A DNA stretch of 64,000 nt from Tersicoccus mangrovi (GCF_036881825.1 NZ_JBAJMW010000002.1:1-64000), one strand, 5' to 3'; counted from the first letter of the stretch, positions 52,901 through 61,172 are shown. Notes: generated from the letters alone by a model not told the origin. Made by a program: numbers and translations.

Positions 52901-53287
52901 GACGTGGTCGAGAATCGGGTACAGGAACGATTCGGTCTTACCAGAGCCCGTGCCGGTCGTGACAAGCGTTGGTTCCGGCCTTCTAATTCCGCTGGTTGAG
53001 CCTGTCGAAACCTTAGAAGTCAGCCGCTCGAACGCCCGGGCCTGGTGCCCGTAGGGGGTGAATCCATTGTACCAATCAAGACTCTCTCGCCAACCGTCTG
53101 AGGCGGGCTCGAACGGCAGTCGCAGACGGACGAAAGGCCCCTTGAAGATCCCATCGTTCGAGTCCTCCAGGAAGGCCTGCAGCCCGCTGCGCGCCTCGCG
53201 ATCCGTCAGGGCAAACGTGGTCGACAAGTAGTCGATGAGCCCAGTCTGGAGGACTTCGGCCTGTTGAGTGGGAAGGAGGACGGCCAT
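46934..53287 (-). CDS. large DEAD/DEAH helicase with DUF1998 and C-terminal Vsr/DUF559-like nuclease domain
   Basis: A 2117-residue protein. Q-motif-like YGHQ at 79-82, Walker A GTGSGKT at 112-118, DEFH at 242-245, SAT at 299-301 and the second RecA core (ATPTLEMGIDIGD to QRVGRAGR, about 1060-1100). Several zinc-like Cys clusters follow (CPECGW, CSYCGK). DUF1998 lies at about 1619-1680 (KVPGGTGYL; CECRHEERLACHRCL). At about 1730-1830, HLEVKFRKAL, RPDFVL, IAIYTDGYQFH and IPWAVTWEDI look like a Vsr/DUF559-type nuclease. Architecture recalls DruE (Druantia) and DrmA plus DrmB (DISARM). Starts as TGATG overlap with the methyltransferase stop. Confidence 0.85.
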   Translation of the reverse strand: MAVLLPTQQAEVLQTGLIDYLSTTFALTDREARSGLQAFLEDSNDGIFKGPFVRLRLPFEPASDGWRESLDWYNGFTPYGHQARAFERLTSKVSTGSTSGIRRPEPTLVTTGTGSGKTESFLYPILDHVLRARAAGITGMKALILYPMNALANDQAQRLARALTGNPELGGISAGIYTGQRGVQKRTTVSAAGLINSREIFRSEAPDILLTNYKMLDMLLLRDDDAPIWEQSATSLQYLVLDEFHTYDGAQGTDVTMLLRRLGLTLKSHWPVDLGTVPFGPTEEDRTRPLGRITPVATSATLGAKGESEPMLRFAETVFGETFSDDAVVTESRLSIDSWAGAEQPGTPEELARVAAGLEETTKLIEAALFAGVEDPNAVIVEHVSRLLFGGQPENLLEAVRTHPLTRAVLRETSDAVALEVLAERVLGEFNATGGPRRRASLADRHTEFMAHFLALLSHVRAQHGREAVSVDTHLWVRELSRIDKSVDAEHRYRWNDDGPHTDQTLHLPAIYCRHCGRSGWGAVLGPTGADLENDDSKIRREAATGNPRFRALIHAPNEDAHRAETRSVADGLRWLDTVNRTVLAEPPAEDSAEAHEGRIVPVLMLLGQDADDQSKEECCPACQTKDGIRFLGSAIATMLSVSISNLFGADGLDSGEKKALVFTDSVQDAAHRAGFVQARSHILTLRSAFRNALEIAAPGGGAAALQETVDAALVDATTPVRKYQLIAPDYADRPQFKAYWDPASAARERLRATRNAQKRVLFDASIEFGLQSRLGRTLELTGAIVAETDAGSPAAMLAAARTALEAMPGTLGLEGDVTDDGALLAWVRGVVERVRTQGGIRHKWLESYMAAAGARNQRWQIWGGRRRSEGMPAFPRGRSAPAFPRLGGGDPGEMDPIASTQSWYTRWTARCLKLPAADATYVAKALFGQLEEQGVLESVTAKDGATVFALPTDRILLQAPQGEDVGAGRHFLACSVCRAVTPGTRRAVDEFDGAPCTYVRCPGRLVRQAEEDNFYRKLYATREPKRVVASEHTSLLPDEVRLKIEDQFKSSAQLPDAPNVLVATPTLEMGIDIGDLSCVMLASLPTSVSSYLQRVGRAGRLTGNSLVLAYARGRGEHLPKLHDPLSVINGEVRPPATFLDAEEILQRQYLAHLVDRFARDVGRPHPRKASAALGHDKPGSFLGGLIAAAHEHADEYLGEFLGQFGTSLSPASRDRLREWATPREDGSSELAEHAVRAARLWAADCAELQARIDEIEKTLPELRAMAEHNGADDEAKRAPKSAEATQRMLRGQLFDLRGEYWISVLEKYGILPNYTLLDDSVNFDIGVTTQDAESLEYHTETISLQRGAAIAINELAPGATFYSRGLEVKIDAVDLGPQQSHVQRWQVCPECGWVNTDAGNEGGLVKACGRCKLAGIADVSQQFDVVIMKKVSAEVRRDEAAIGDRNDQRVKERFNTVLAADIDPEHVTDEWFLKGFEFGAKYANRVQLRWLNLGRASVNAAPRLIAGNEAKAPLFRVCSYCGKLDLGAKSNTPEEHRFWCKNRKSSDEHIAELALARVLNTQGVAIRLPAGRVLGDDFALPSLTAALLLGLREVIGGSPDHIAAVPINEPADGGTAVSLLLHDKVPGGTGYLAEFAEPEKVWKLLHAAWDVVRNCECRHEERLACHRCLLPFAPPWQVEHVARVTAERVLRNILAGKDGAVDDGEPSFSDWEVTDVPPVAVDVESHLEVKFRKALVDRLSKYGAHIKVTPGIRADKIEFRLPGAKHIWWLEPQTDIQGTRPDFVLSTADPNTPRIAIYTDGYQFHASPEHNRMGDDAAKRAALRDIGVIPWAVTWEDIDAFAETGAVRASPWFNQKAAALVQGGKTPLKPTLLAALHQDAVSQLWQWIQDPDVDGWADLSDAVPLFATGNAHRFKGAVLELAEYARASLDDRAAAPVAGPNPCWAYSDGPLRFISGATSSAMASTAVVLLLDSREEAVAQAGYHEVWREWLRLSNLLAFKRVAPVIGAVTLAQPETPAVVEPGAFGKHLSPEWQELLELATSAEKDVLLALSEMDGLPVPELGYELPDGTPIDIAWPAQRVAVVLAKENPELPAGWVSVGFDIEGIGHAVGTKESN

Positions 53288-56200
53288 CAGCTCGTCTCCG
53301 CGAGCAGCTTCTCGAAGTGCGAATAAGCCCTGCGCATGTCCTCTTCACGGTCGTACGAGACGAAGGGGAACTCGAAGACATTCTCGACGCCGCTTTGCGG
53401 ATGGGTCCATGTCCGCTCGGCAAGCGTCAGATCCTCACTGCGCTGGCGATAGAGCTTGTTCATCTCCCCAGGCACCTTGCGCCCGTTCGCATCGTACAAG
53501 TCCGTCCGTTCGTAGCCCATCAACACGGGGAACTGGGCGCGATAGATACCGGAAAGTTCGTCGATACTGAGATCAAAGGTCAGCGCCGCAAGTGCATCGA
53601 GTTCGACCATCAGCTCGCGGCGATCCCGCGCAATGCGAGATACAACGCTAGAATCCCAAGGTACGCCCATAATATCGATCCAGAAATCTTCGTACGCTCT
53701 CGTGACACAGACAAGTCGGGCCACGCGCTCACAGACTTCTGGACTCAATTTACCGCGGACTAGCCCAGGGAGCCTGTCCATGAACGACACGTGCAGGTTT
53801 GCGATACCTGTGGTCTTGACCAAGAAATCAACGACGATGGAACTCCAAAGGCCTGAAATGCATGCCAGTTCACGTGCGCCCACTCCTCCGGCGGCAAACG
53901 AAATGTGGGTTGTTCCGGGAGGAATGATTGAGGTGTGCACGGTCCTCTGACCAGTGACGGATGCCATTTGTCGCCAGACAATTCTGTATCCATGACGAAC
54001 CGGCACTGGCTCACCATCCGACGAAAGCCATCGACCGTACGCAGCATCGTAATCCACATCTGCGACATCGCGCTGATAGCTCGTGCGCGGGATGAAGTCT
54101 TCTGGCAGGGCCTCAAGGTCGATCTCAGTCCAGTCGAGGTTATTCTTCATCGTTGGATTGGGCTGCTTCGCGAAGGGGTTGGCCACCGTGAAGTGGGGTC
54201 CCTGGAGGATCACGTCGTCCCATGAGGTCGGAACCGCTGATCCGACCTCGAAGTAGCCCTTCTTGCGGTCGGTGGTCTCGTTCCAGCCGCTCGAGTATTG
54301 AAGACCGAGCTCGCGCACCCGGGGGGCCTTGCTGAGCTTCTCGAGCACTCTGGAGCTAGCTCGGTTGACCGGATACACCATGCGCGCTTGGACCGGGGGT
54401 GTGCCCGGCTCATCGAGGATGTCGGCCCATACGGCCAGAACTGTTTCGTCGACGTCAATGATTCGATCGCTGTGCGGTCGCTGGTCCCAATTACCCTCAT
54501 CGTCCTTGAGACCTGGCACCTCTCCAGAGCCGTCATGGACGAGGGACCGCGCTACCGTGTCCGGATGGTACAAAGACGCGGCCATCTTGAAGGAGGGAAC
54601 CACGCGGCGTCGTCCGTAAACATGTACGCCATAGGAAACGAGGTGGTGGATTTCAAAGAGTGAAAGCTCGTTGATGAACTGCCAGTGGCGTCGCAGCCGC
54701 CGATAAGTCTCTGCACGGAGCAGGGCGGCTTTCTTCTCGGTGAAGTGCGACTCGGGGTGCAGAAGAGCGGCCGTTCCACGATTAGATGTCGATCGCCAAA
54801 CACGTTCCATGAACACCCGGTAAAGGTCCGGTCGCAGACCCGCAATGACTGGGTAGTTTACTTGATCGCTGATTGAATCTCGCACGCCTGCAATTGTGGC
54901 TGCCTGATAGCACATAAACTCTTGATATTCCGGATCGGCGATCGCTTCCGCCTTCTTTACTCCGATCGCCTTCTGAGTGGGCTTCTCTGCGAGCTGCCAC
55001 CATGGATCGAACTCTGCGAACGTCGCTTTCTCGTCCCAATCGGGCCGGACCCACGGCGGGTTCCCGACCTGAAGGTCGAACCCTCCGCGTCCAAACACTG
55101 AGGCGAAGTCGAGCTCCCAATGGAAGAAGCCCTGATCCGCCGCGATCCGCTCGCATAGGCGGAGCCATGGATGAGCGGCCAAGACCGCGTCGATGTCGGC
55201 GGCGAGGGCGAACTGGAGGTCGGCATGCTCGGCCTCGTTGAGCTCGTCCCAATTCGCTCCGGCTCCGAGCGTGCGCTGCCCGGCCATCTTGGAGTCCCTG
55301 CCCTGATGGCCCAGGATCCCCTCGAGTGCGTCGACCCATTGATTGATGGTCGGAGGAAGGGCGCCGTCAGTCGCGCGGTTGGTAAGGGGCCAGAACCAGA
55401 GCGCGTTCCACGCATTCATGACGCGCCGGAGACGCTGGTAGGCACCGTTCGCGTCGTTGATGGTGCGCTCGATCTCCCACCGGCTGACGGGGCGGCTGCA
55501 TTCGACTCGCTGAACCGCTGGCGCGGGCTTTCCAAAAAAGTCGATGTCCCTACGTGCTTCCCGCTCCGCGATCTCAAAGCGGCGGAGGGTCAGCTTCCAG
55601 AGTGATTCGACCCGTCGTGACAGATTCAGGAACCTGTCGAGCTGCGGCTTGGTCGGCTTCACGCGCACGGACTTGCGCCAACTGCCGAGAGCCTTCTGGG
55701 CGTCCCCAGCGAGGTCCTTGACCTCCTTGGCGTCGGACGCCGCTCCCCATCCCTGAGCCGGGAGTAGGAAATGGTGAACCCGGCCGCTCACGGCAGGATC
55801 GTCGTCGTCCGCTTCTAGCGCGGCGACCAGGCCACTGAGGGGAGCGTCGTACGGCGCCGACGTCAGCCACGACTTGTCCTTGATCTGTGCGACCGAATAC
55901 GTGGCGCGGCGAGCACCGATCAGCGAGTTGCCCCGGCGTAGCCGCAAACCGAACCAGGGCGCCTGCAGGCCCTTCACCATGGTGTCGAGCCAGAGCGACA
56001 CTTCGGCGAGCTCTACCGCCGTCGCGTTGAGGTCCACGCCGTGGACCTGATGCAGGGCGATCTGCGCCTTCACCTTCTGCAGCTCGACCGGGTACTCGTC
56101 GGCCGCGATGCGGACGTCGAGCTCCTCCTGCTTGCGCTTGAGGTACTCGTCGGCGAGCTGTCGGACGGCCTCTATGGCGAAGGCGCCGGAACCGAGGGCG

Positions 56201-57864
56201 GGCTCGCAGACGGTGAGCTTGAGGATGTCATCCGCGGGGGTGGTCGTGCCGTCCTGGTCGAGGAGCTCCTCGAGGGCCTGCGAGACGACGAACTTCGTCA
56301 GGACCTCAGGCGTGTAGTACGAGGCCGACTGCTGCCGCTCCCGCCCAGCGAGACGAAACACGAACGAGCCCTCCTCGTGGAGGACGGGCTTGGACTCGCC
56401 GGTGAGCTCGTCCTCGTACGTGACGAAGTGCTTCTGCTCGATGTCCGCCGACCGCTGGACGGGCACCACCCATGAGCCCTTCGACGCGTCGCCGTCCTTC
56501 GCGACCTCGTACAGGTCCTCCTTGGCGATGAAGCCGGTGTAGGACATGAGGCCCTCATAGACTGCGCCGAGCTGGTTGACGCCGAGCTCCGCGTAGGAGA
56601 TGAAGCCGCGGTCTTTGCCGCGGGCTTCCTTGCTCAGCAGGAGGTGCTCGAGGACCTTCTGCAGGGCGGCGTTGCTGAGCTTGACCTCGTCGATGCCCTC
56701 GGTCGCCTTCTTGGAGAAGAGGTCCGCTTCAAGGTTCTCGAACGTGAGGGCGTCCTCAGGGTCGGCCGGATGGTGGCCACCGTTGACGAGCGTGAAGAGG
56801 CGGTTGAGGGACTCATAGAGGTGAGTGCCATGCTTGGCGCGCTCGGACGTGAGTGGGTTGAGCACGAGCTCGCGGATGCGGTCCAGTCCGTAGCCCTGGT
56901 CGTAGCGCTCGTCGCCCACAGGGATGACGCCCATCTCCGGGGACGCCTCCGCGTAGAGGAGGAACAGGATCCGGTAGAGGAAGCGCAGGGACTGACGGGC
57001 AAGGCCTTGGCCGTCCACGCCGTCATTGCTCAGGCCCTTGGCGGTGCGGCGTTCGAGGACGTCGTTGGCGATGATCTCGATGGAGAGGCGGATGCCCTCG
57101 CGGAGGTCTTTGGAGACGCCGACGGTGTGCTTGACGGACGCCTCGAGGATGGCATTCCAGGCGATATGCTCACTCGCGTCCGGGTAGAGGGAGTCCGGGC
57201 CGAAAATCGCCAGGAGACGGTCGAGCTCGCCGCCTCGCTTGGTGTCGTTGCGTTCGACGGCGAGCAGCGCATCTGCGGCGAGGTATCGGCCCTCGGCCCA
57301 GCGCTCCGCCTCGGTGAGGATGAGCCAGCGGCCGGCCATGAGCACGATGAACTGCGGCTTCACGTCGGCCTGGTAGAGCTCGGAGATGAGCTTGCTGGCC
57401 GAGTAGTTGGCCTCCTTGTCGTCCACGACGGCCTTCTGGAGGAGCTCGCCGCGATCCTTGGAGAGGGCATCCTCGAGGGAGTCTGCGGGCTTCGCTTCGA
57501 CGAAGAGGATCTCGTTGTTGGGGCTCGACCAGACGTTGTGGGCGAGGAGCTCGGCGCCGCTGCGCTCTGTCTTGAACGTGGTGCTCGGGCCGTGGAAGCC
57601 GAGGGCCTCGCGGAGCTCCCGGTAGGTGCGGGTGGCGTTCTCGGGCTCCTCGGCGAGTGCGGCGAGACTGATCTGGAGATGGCCTCGGGCTTTGCGGAGG
57701 CGTTCGAGGGGCGAGGTCTCGCCGTCCTTGGCGGCCTCGTCCCACTGCTTGCGGAGCTTGAGGACCTCGGACTGGAACGACTCTCCCGCCTTGGTGGTGT
57801 CCGTGGTGAAGTAGTGCTCGCTGACGAAGTCCTCGCCGACAACGAATGAATCGAACGAGGGCAT
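53287..57864 (-). CDS. large adenine-specific DNA methyltransferase (Eco57I/DrmMI/PglX-like)
   Basis: A 1525-residue protein. SAM-binding motif I is in EPALGSGAFAIEAV near 555-562 and motif IV is NPPW near 934-937, the N6-adenine type, with a 370-residue insert between them as in Eco57I-like and PglX/DrmMI enzymes. The C-terminal third (IPPGTTHISFAAGG) resembles a TaqI-type target-recognition domain. An N-terminal 450-residue region holds ILFVEAKP at 119-126, which might be a (D/E)xK nuclease motif. GGAAGGAG lies about ten bases before ATG, inside the SNF2 gene end; the gap is one base. Parts of this gene are visibly AT-richer than the flanks. Confidence 0.85.
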   Translation of the reverse strand: MPSFDSFVVGEDFVSEHYFTTDTTKAGESFQSEVLKLRKQWDEAAKDGETSPLERLRKARGHLQISLAALAEEPENATRTYRELREALGFHGPSTTFKTERSGAELLAHNVWSSPNNEILFVEAKPADSLEDALSKDRGELLQKAVVDDKEANYSASKLISELYQADVKPQFIVLMAGRWLILTEAERWAEGRYLAADALLAVERNDTKRGGELDRLLAIFGPDSLYPDASEHIAWNAILEASVKHTVGVSKDLREGIRLSIEIIANDVLERRTAKGLSNDGVDGQGLARQSLRFLYRILFLLYAEASPEMGVIPVGDERYDQGYGLDRIRELVLNPLTSERAKHGTHLYESLNRLFTLVNGGHHPADPEDALTFENLEADLFSKKATEGIDEVKLSNAALQKVLEHLLLSKEARGKDRGFISYAELGVNQLGAVYEGLMSYTGFIAKEDLYEVAKDGDASKGSWVVPVQRSADIEQKHFVTYEDELTGESKPVLHEEGSFVFRLAGRERQQSASYYTPEVLTKFVVSQALEELLDQDGTTTPADDILKLTVCEPALGSGAFAIEAVRQLADEYLKRKQEELDVRIAADEYPVELQKVKAQIALHQVHGVDLNATAVELAEVSLWLDTMVKGLQAPWFGLRLRRGNSLIGARRATYSVAQIKDKSWLTSAPYDAPLSGLVAALEADDDDPAVSGRVHHFLLPAQGWGAASDAKEVKDLAGDAQKALGSWRKSVRVKPTKPQLDRFLNLSRRVESLWKLTLRRFEIAEREARRDIDFFGKPAPAVQRVECSRPVSRWEIERTINDANGAYQRLRRVMNAWNALWFWPLTNRATDGALPPTINQWVDALEGILGHQGRDSKMAGQRTLGAGANWDELNEAEHADLQFALAADIDAVLAAHPWLRLCERIAADQGFFHWELDFASVFGRGGFDLQVGNPPWVRPDWDEKATFAEFDPWWQLAEKPTQKAIGVKKAEAIADPEYQEFMCYQAATIAGVRDSISDQVNYPVIAGLRPDLYRVFMERVWRSTSNRGTAALLHPESHFTEKKAALLRAETYRRLRRHWQFINELSLFEIHHLVSYGVHVYGRRRVVPSFKMAASLYHPDTVARSLVHDGSGEVPGLKDDEGNWDQRPHSDRIIDVDETVLAVWADILDEPGTPPVQARMVYPVNRASSRVLEKLSKAPRVRELGLQYSSGWNETTDRKKGYFEVGSAVPTSWDDVILQGPHFTVANPFAKQPNPTMKNNLDWTEIDLEALPEDFIPRTSYQRDVADVDYDAAYGRWLSSDGEPVPVRHGYRIVWRQMASVTGQRTVHTSIIPPGTTHISFAAGGVGARELACISGLWSSIVVDFLVKTTGIANLHVSFMDRLPGLVRGKLSPEVCERVARLVCVTRAYEDFWIDIMGVPWDSSVVSRIARDRRELMVELDALAALTFDLSIDELSGIYRAQFPVLMGYERTDLYDANGRKVPGEMNKLYRQRSEDLTLAERTWTHPQSGVENVFEFPFVSYDREEDMRRAYSHFEKLLAETS

Positions 57865-57865
57865 C

Positions 57866-60799
57866 TCAGCGCTCTCCTTCCGCGGGGGTGTTGAGGGGCA
57901 CGACGACGAGGAGCGGCCTCACGAGGCTGCGCTCCGGTGCAAGGTAAGCGACGATCTCCTGGTCCTGCTGCACGCGCTGGCGGTTCTCCTTGACGAGGGC
58001 CCTGCTCATGCCGGGGATGATGGCCTGACCGTTGGTCTCGCTCCATGCGTCCGCCCGGCCGTGCCAGGTGGCGAGGCGGCCCTCCGCGGCCTTGGCGGCG
58101 GCTTCGAAGGTGAGGTCCAAGGAGCCCCGGGTGTTGGCGACCGCACGGGCGATGTAGCGCGTGTACTGCGCTGCGTCCGCGACTGGACCCGTGTTGATGG
58201 TCTTCTCGGTGAAGCCGATCTCCTCCAAGAGGTTGGCCAGGCTCTCGACTTGCTCGGGGAAGCAGGCCTCTCCGCCCTGCGTGGCGAAGAACGCGCGTGA
58301 GACCACCTGGCCACGGTGATTCATCAGCGTGCCCATGAGAAGGACGGTCGGTTCCTCGACCCTTCCACGGACCACGGGGACCTCGTTGCCGGCCATCGAC
58401 GCCAGAGCGCGGTCGCTGGCCCATTCGAGGACGGGGTGGAGCGGGCCGAGGAAGTGGGCCTCGGGCCAGGTGGTGGCCTTCTCGCCCTTCGCCGGGATGG
58501 CGTTCTTGGCCGCGTCGAGCTCTGCCTTTCCCTTCTCGAGGCTGATGGCGAGTTTGAGCTTCTCCGTCACCTTGCGATCGGCGATGTAGCTCTGCGGGAG
58601 GTGGGCGAGGCGCTGCTGGAGGTCGCGCGGCGGCTCCAGCTCGGCGATCTGGTGCTGGTGATGGACCTTCCAGGCAACGCCTCCCCCGCCGCCGTTCGCT
58701 GGCGGCTCTTCGGGCTTGACGAACGCTTCGCGGAGGGCGTCGTCAAGGTACTCGAGTTCGCTTGAGTAGAGTCCAGCGCCGGTGTCAGTCGGCACCCGAG
58801 GTGCGTCCTCGGCGTCGTCCGTCTCCAGCTGCTCCCAGAAGGTGTCGAAGAAGCCGAAGTCGTCCGGTTCGAGCTCCTGGTTGTCCTTGACGTCCTCGAC
58901 GTCGCGGATCACCTGCTGCTCGGTCTTCTTGCCCGCGAGGACATTGAGGATCTCGTCCTCCTCTGCCTTGACGCTGTGCTGGCCCATGAGGGACCCGACG
59001 TCGTTGAGGGCACCGTGGGCCTCGTGCTCGCGCTCCATGAGGCGAGTGAGGACGCGAAGGTCGCCGGCGAACCTCTCGTGGTCCGGTTGGAGCAGGAGCG
59101 TGGTGATCTGGGGGCTGTGCTTCTGACCGTAGCGGTCGATGCGGCCGTTGCGCTGCTCGATGCGGATGAGGGACCACGGGATGTCGAAGTGGATGAGGTG
59201 GTGGCACTGGCTGTGCAGGTTCACGCCCTCGGAAGCGACATCGCCAGTGACGAGGACGCGGATGGGCGAGGCCTCCTGCTTGAAGCTCTCGACGATTTCC
59301 TGCTGCTCGACGTCGCTGAGGCCGCCGTGGAGGATACGAACGTTCTCCGGCTTGAGGCCGAGGTCCCTGGGAAGGTGCTGCGCGAGCCAGCGGAGGGTGG
59401 GGACGCGTTCGGCGAAGACGACTGCCCGTGTTCCGGAACGGGGGCCGACACCGATGTTCTTGAGGTAAAGCGCGAGTTCCTGGTACTTGGCCGAGGGCTT
59501 CTTGAGGGACTCCTCGGTAAGATTCCTGAGGCGTTCGAGGGCCTCGCGCTCCTTGTGCTCCGCCGGGAGCGTCGGGTCCTCGACCTTGCGAAGGCGCTCC
59601 TTGACGGATTCGAGGAGCGCGGCGGGGCTCGAGAGGAACGCCTTGGCGAGGGTCCAGGGGAAAAGCGAGCTGTTGGCTCCGGCATAGGGGCTTGAGCCGT
59701 TCTGCGGGTAAAGCCACGCGTCAGCGATCTCCTGGGCCACGGCGTTCTCGGCTGGGCTCGCTTTGATGAGGCGGTTGTCCGGTTCAAGACGTTCGGCCCA
59801 GTTGGCACCTACCTCGTTCGCCACCTCCGGGCTGTGGCGGTGTCGGCGGATGATCAGCCGCTGGATGTCCTCGGGGTTGAAGCTGCCGTCCGGGCGGATG
59901 GCTGTGGGGTCCAAGAGACGGATGAGCTCCGCGAACGACTCCTGGCGGCCGTTGTGGGGCGTCGCGGAGGCGAGGATGAGGGCCTCGGTGTTCGGGGCGA
60001 GGATCCGGGCGAGCTCGTTGTTGAGCGTGCCGGCATTGGTGAGGTTGTGGGATTCGTCGATGACGACGGCGTCCCAGCGCATCTTGTTCAGGTGGGCTTT
60101 GTAGCGCGCGGACTTAAGCGTGTCGATCGAGATGATGGCGCGCTTGAAGTAGGTGAACGGGTTGCGGGTGGCCGGGAGGATCTGACGAACCTTCTGAATG
60201 CCGATCGAATCCAGGCGCACGAACGGGAGCGCGAAGCGGCACCACAGCTCGTGCTGCATCTGCTCGAGGACGTGCCTCGGCGTAACGATAAGAACGCGCT
60301 CCGCGCGGCCGCGGCGGGACAGCTCGCTGAGGATCATGCCGATCTCGAGAGTCTTGCCGAGGCCGACAGCGTCTGCGATGAGGATCCTCGGGCGGAGGTT
60401 GCTGGGGTCCAGGGCGCGGGCGACGGCGATGCGCTGGTACTCGAGGTCGTCGGCGAGCATGCGGGCGGAGACGGTGAGGCCGAGGTGATCCTGCGGGATC
60501 GGAGTCTTGCGGAGGGTGGACTCGAGCCAGAGGCGCGCGCGGCGGTAGTTGGGGGACGCGTCCGCTTTGGGAATTGCCTTGGCCGGGTCGACGACGTGCA
60601 TCTCGTCGTCGAGGCTCTTGAAGAAGGCGGCGTCCGTGTCCCGGACGAGCTCGCTGAGCCCGCGGACCCTGACGAGAACGCCATCACTAGTCTGCTCAAC
60701 GCCGGTGACAAGCCAGTGCTCGTCCCGGACGTGCACCATTGAGCCTGGGGCGACGTTGAGGTCGGACGCGCTGTTGACCTCACGTGTCGGAACGGACAA
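57866..60799 (-). CDS. SNF2/RapA-family helicase, DrmD-like
   Basis: A 977-residue superfamily 2 ATPase, first gene of the island operon. ADAVGLGKT at 143-151 is Walker A, DESH at 248-251 motif II, SATPHNG at 278-284 motif III; the second core has VTGDVASEGVNLHSQ and EQRNGRIDRYGQ, the RapA/DrmD style. The first 70 residues (GSMVHVRDEHWLVTGVE) are the small beta domain found at the start of DrmD-like proteins. I chose TTG at 60799 because GAGGAG stands seven bases upstream; ATG 60871 has no site and overlaps a palindrome. It likely moves along DNA and marks or blocks foreign DNA. Confidence 0.84.
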   Translation of the reverse strand: MSVPTREVNSASDLNVAPGSMVHVRDEHWLVTGVEQTSDGVLVRVRGLSELVRDTDAAFFKSLDDEMHVVDPAKAIPKADASPNYRRARLWLESTLRKTPIPQDHLGLTVSARMLADDLEYQRIAVARALDPSNLRPRILIADAVGLGKTLEIGMILSELSRRGRAERVLIVTPRHVLEQMQHELWCRFALPFVRLDSIGIQKVRQILPATRNPFTYFKRAIISIDTLKSARYKAHLNKMRWDAVVIDESHNLTNAGTLNNELARILAPNTEALILASATPHNGRQESFAELIRLLDPTAIRPDGSFNPEDIQRLIIRRHRHSPEVANEVGANWAERLEPDNRLIKASPAENAVAQEIADAWLYPQNGSSPYAGANSSLFPWTLAKAFLSSPAALLESVKERLRKVEDPTLPAEHKEREALERLRNLTEESLKKPSAKYQELALYLKNIGVGPRSGTRAVVFAERVPTLRWLAQHLPRDLGLKPENVRILHGGLSDVEQQEIVESFKQEASPIRVLVTGDVASEGVNLHSQCHHLIHFDIPWSLIRIEQRNGRIDRYGQKHSPQITTLLLQPDHERFAGDLRVLTRLMEREHEAHGALNDVGSLMGQHSVKAEEDEILNVLAGKKTEQQVIRDVEDVKDNQELEPDDFGFFDTFWEQLETDDAEDAPRVPTDTGAGLYSSELEYLDDALREAFVKPEEPPANGGGGGVAWKVHHQHQIAELEPPRDLQQRLAHLPQSYIADRKVTEKLKLAISLEKGKAELDAAKNAIPAKGEKATTWPEAHFLGPLHPVLEWASDRALASMAGNEVPVVRGRVEEPTVLLMGTLMNHRGQVVSRAFFATQGGEACFPEQVESLANLLEEIGFTEKTINTGPVADAAQYTRYIARAVANTRGSLDLTFEAAAKAAEGRLATWHGRADAWSETNGQAIIPGMSRALVKENRQRVQQDQEIVAYLAPERSLVRPLLVVVPLNTPAEGER

Positions 60800-60848
60800 G
60801 CAGCTTCTCCTCGCTAGATGCCAGGAGGCGAATCGCGACCGTTTGGTC

Positions 60849-60860
60849 CGGTTGCAACCG
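60849..60860. promoter_or_regulatory. 12-bp palindrome upstream of the defence operon
   Basis: CGGTTGCAACCG is a perfect palindrome 50-61 bases upstream of the TTG start. Next to it, GACC-GTTT-GGTC is a shorter inverted repeat. Both lie in the only promoter-sized space of the operon and could bind a host or phage-responsive repressor; the operon has no regulator gene of its own. Confidence 0.45.
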
Positions 60861-60898
60861 TGCCCCCACACGTTGATGACTCGAGAGGTGAAGAGATA

Positions 60899-60930
60899 GC
60901 AATAGCCCTACGTCACCGTAGGGCTATTGC
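60899..60930 (-). terminator. terminator of tRNA-Pro
   Basis: A 14-bp perfect stem (GCAATAGCCCTACG / CGTAGGGCTATTGC) with loop TCAC, 21 bases past the tRNA 3' end on its strand, followed by a weak T-rich stretch. It insulates the defence operon from tRNA transcription. Confidence 0.8.
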
Positions 60931-60951
60931 CGCACATTCTCGACGAAAACG

Positions 60952-61025
<74 letters not shown>

Positions 61026-61158
61026 TAGCTCCAACGAGTCACCAGTACCCGCCGAAGCAACCGCTCCAGACTACCGTAAGCGCGGCCCACCGCCGAACCG
61101 ACACGGGCTGAATCGGCTTCGGCGCTCCCGCCGGTGATGGGCGACACGTTGTCCATCC

Positions 61159-61171
61159 ATACGACTTGTAT
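61159..61171. promoter_or_regulatory. inverted repeat ATAC-GACTT-GTAT over the GntR promoter
   Basis: 4-base arms with a 5-base spacer, immediately upstream of the -10 element. TTGTAT is a typical half-site of FCD-type GntR regulators, so autoregulation is likely. Confidence 0.45.
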
Positions 61172-61172
61172 C

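Noticed and set aside
49019..52999. A 1326-codon open frame on the plus strand inside the giant helicase gene
   Set aside because: It lies antisense to a gene with clear helicase motifs, has low-complexity Gly/Glu/Val/Arg-rich text without domains, and such frames are expected in high-GC DNA.
44721..60799. Calling the operon BREX
   Set aside because: The methylase resembles PglX, but PglZ, BrxC and BrxA/B-like genes are absent.
44721..60799. Calling the operon canonical DISARM
   Set aside because: There is no separate drmB and no PLD-domain drmC; the long helicase is closer to DruE in size and layout, and a UvrD-like gene is added.
60871..60873. ATG upstream as start of the SNF2 gene
   Set aside because: No ribosome binding site, and the extra residues (MWGHGCNRTKRSRF) do not resemble the family; TTG 60799 has GAGGAG at seven bases.
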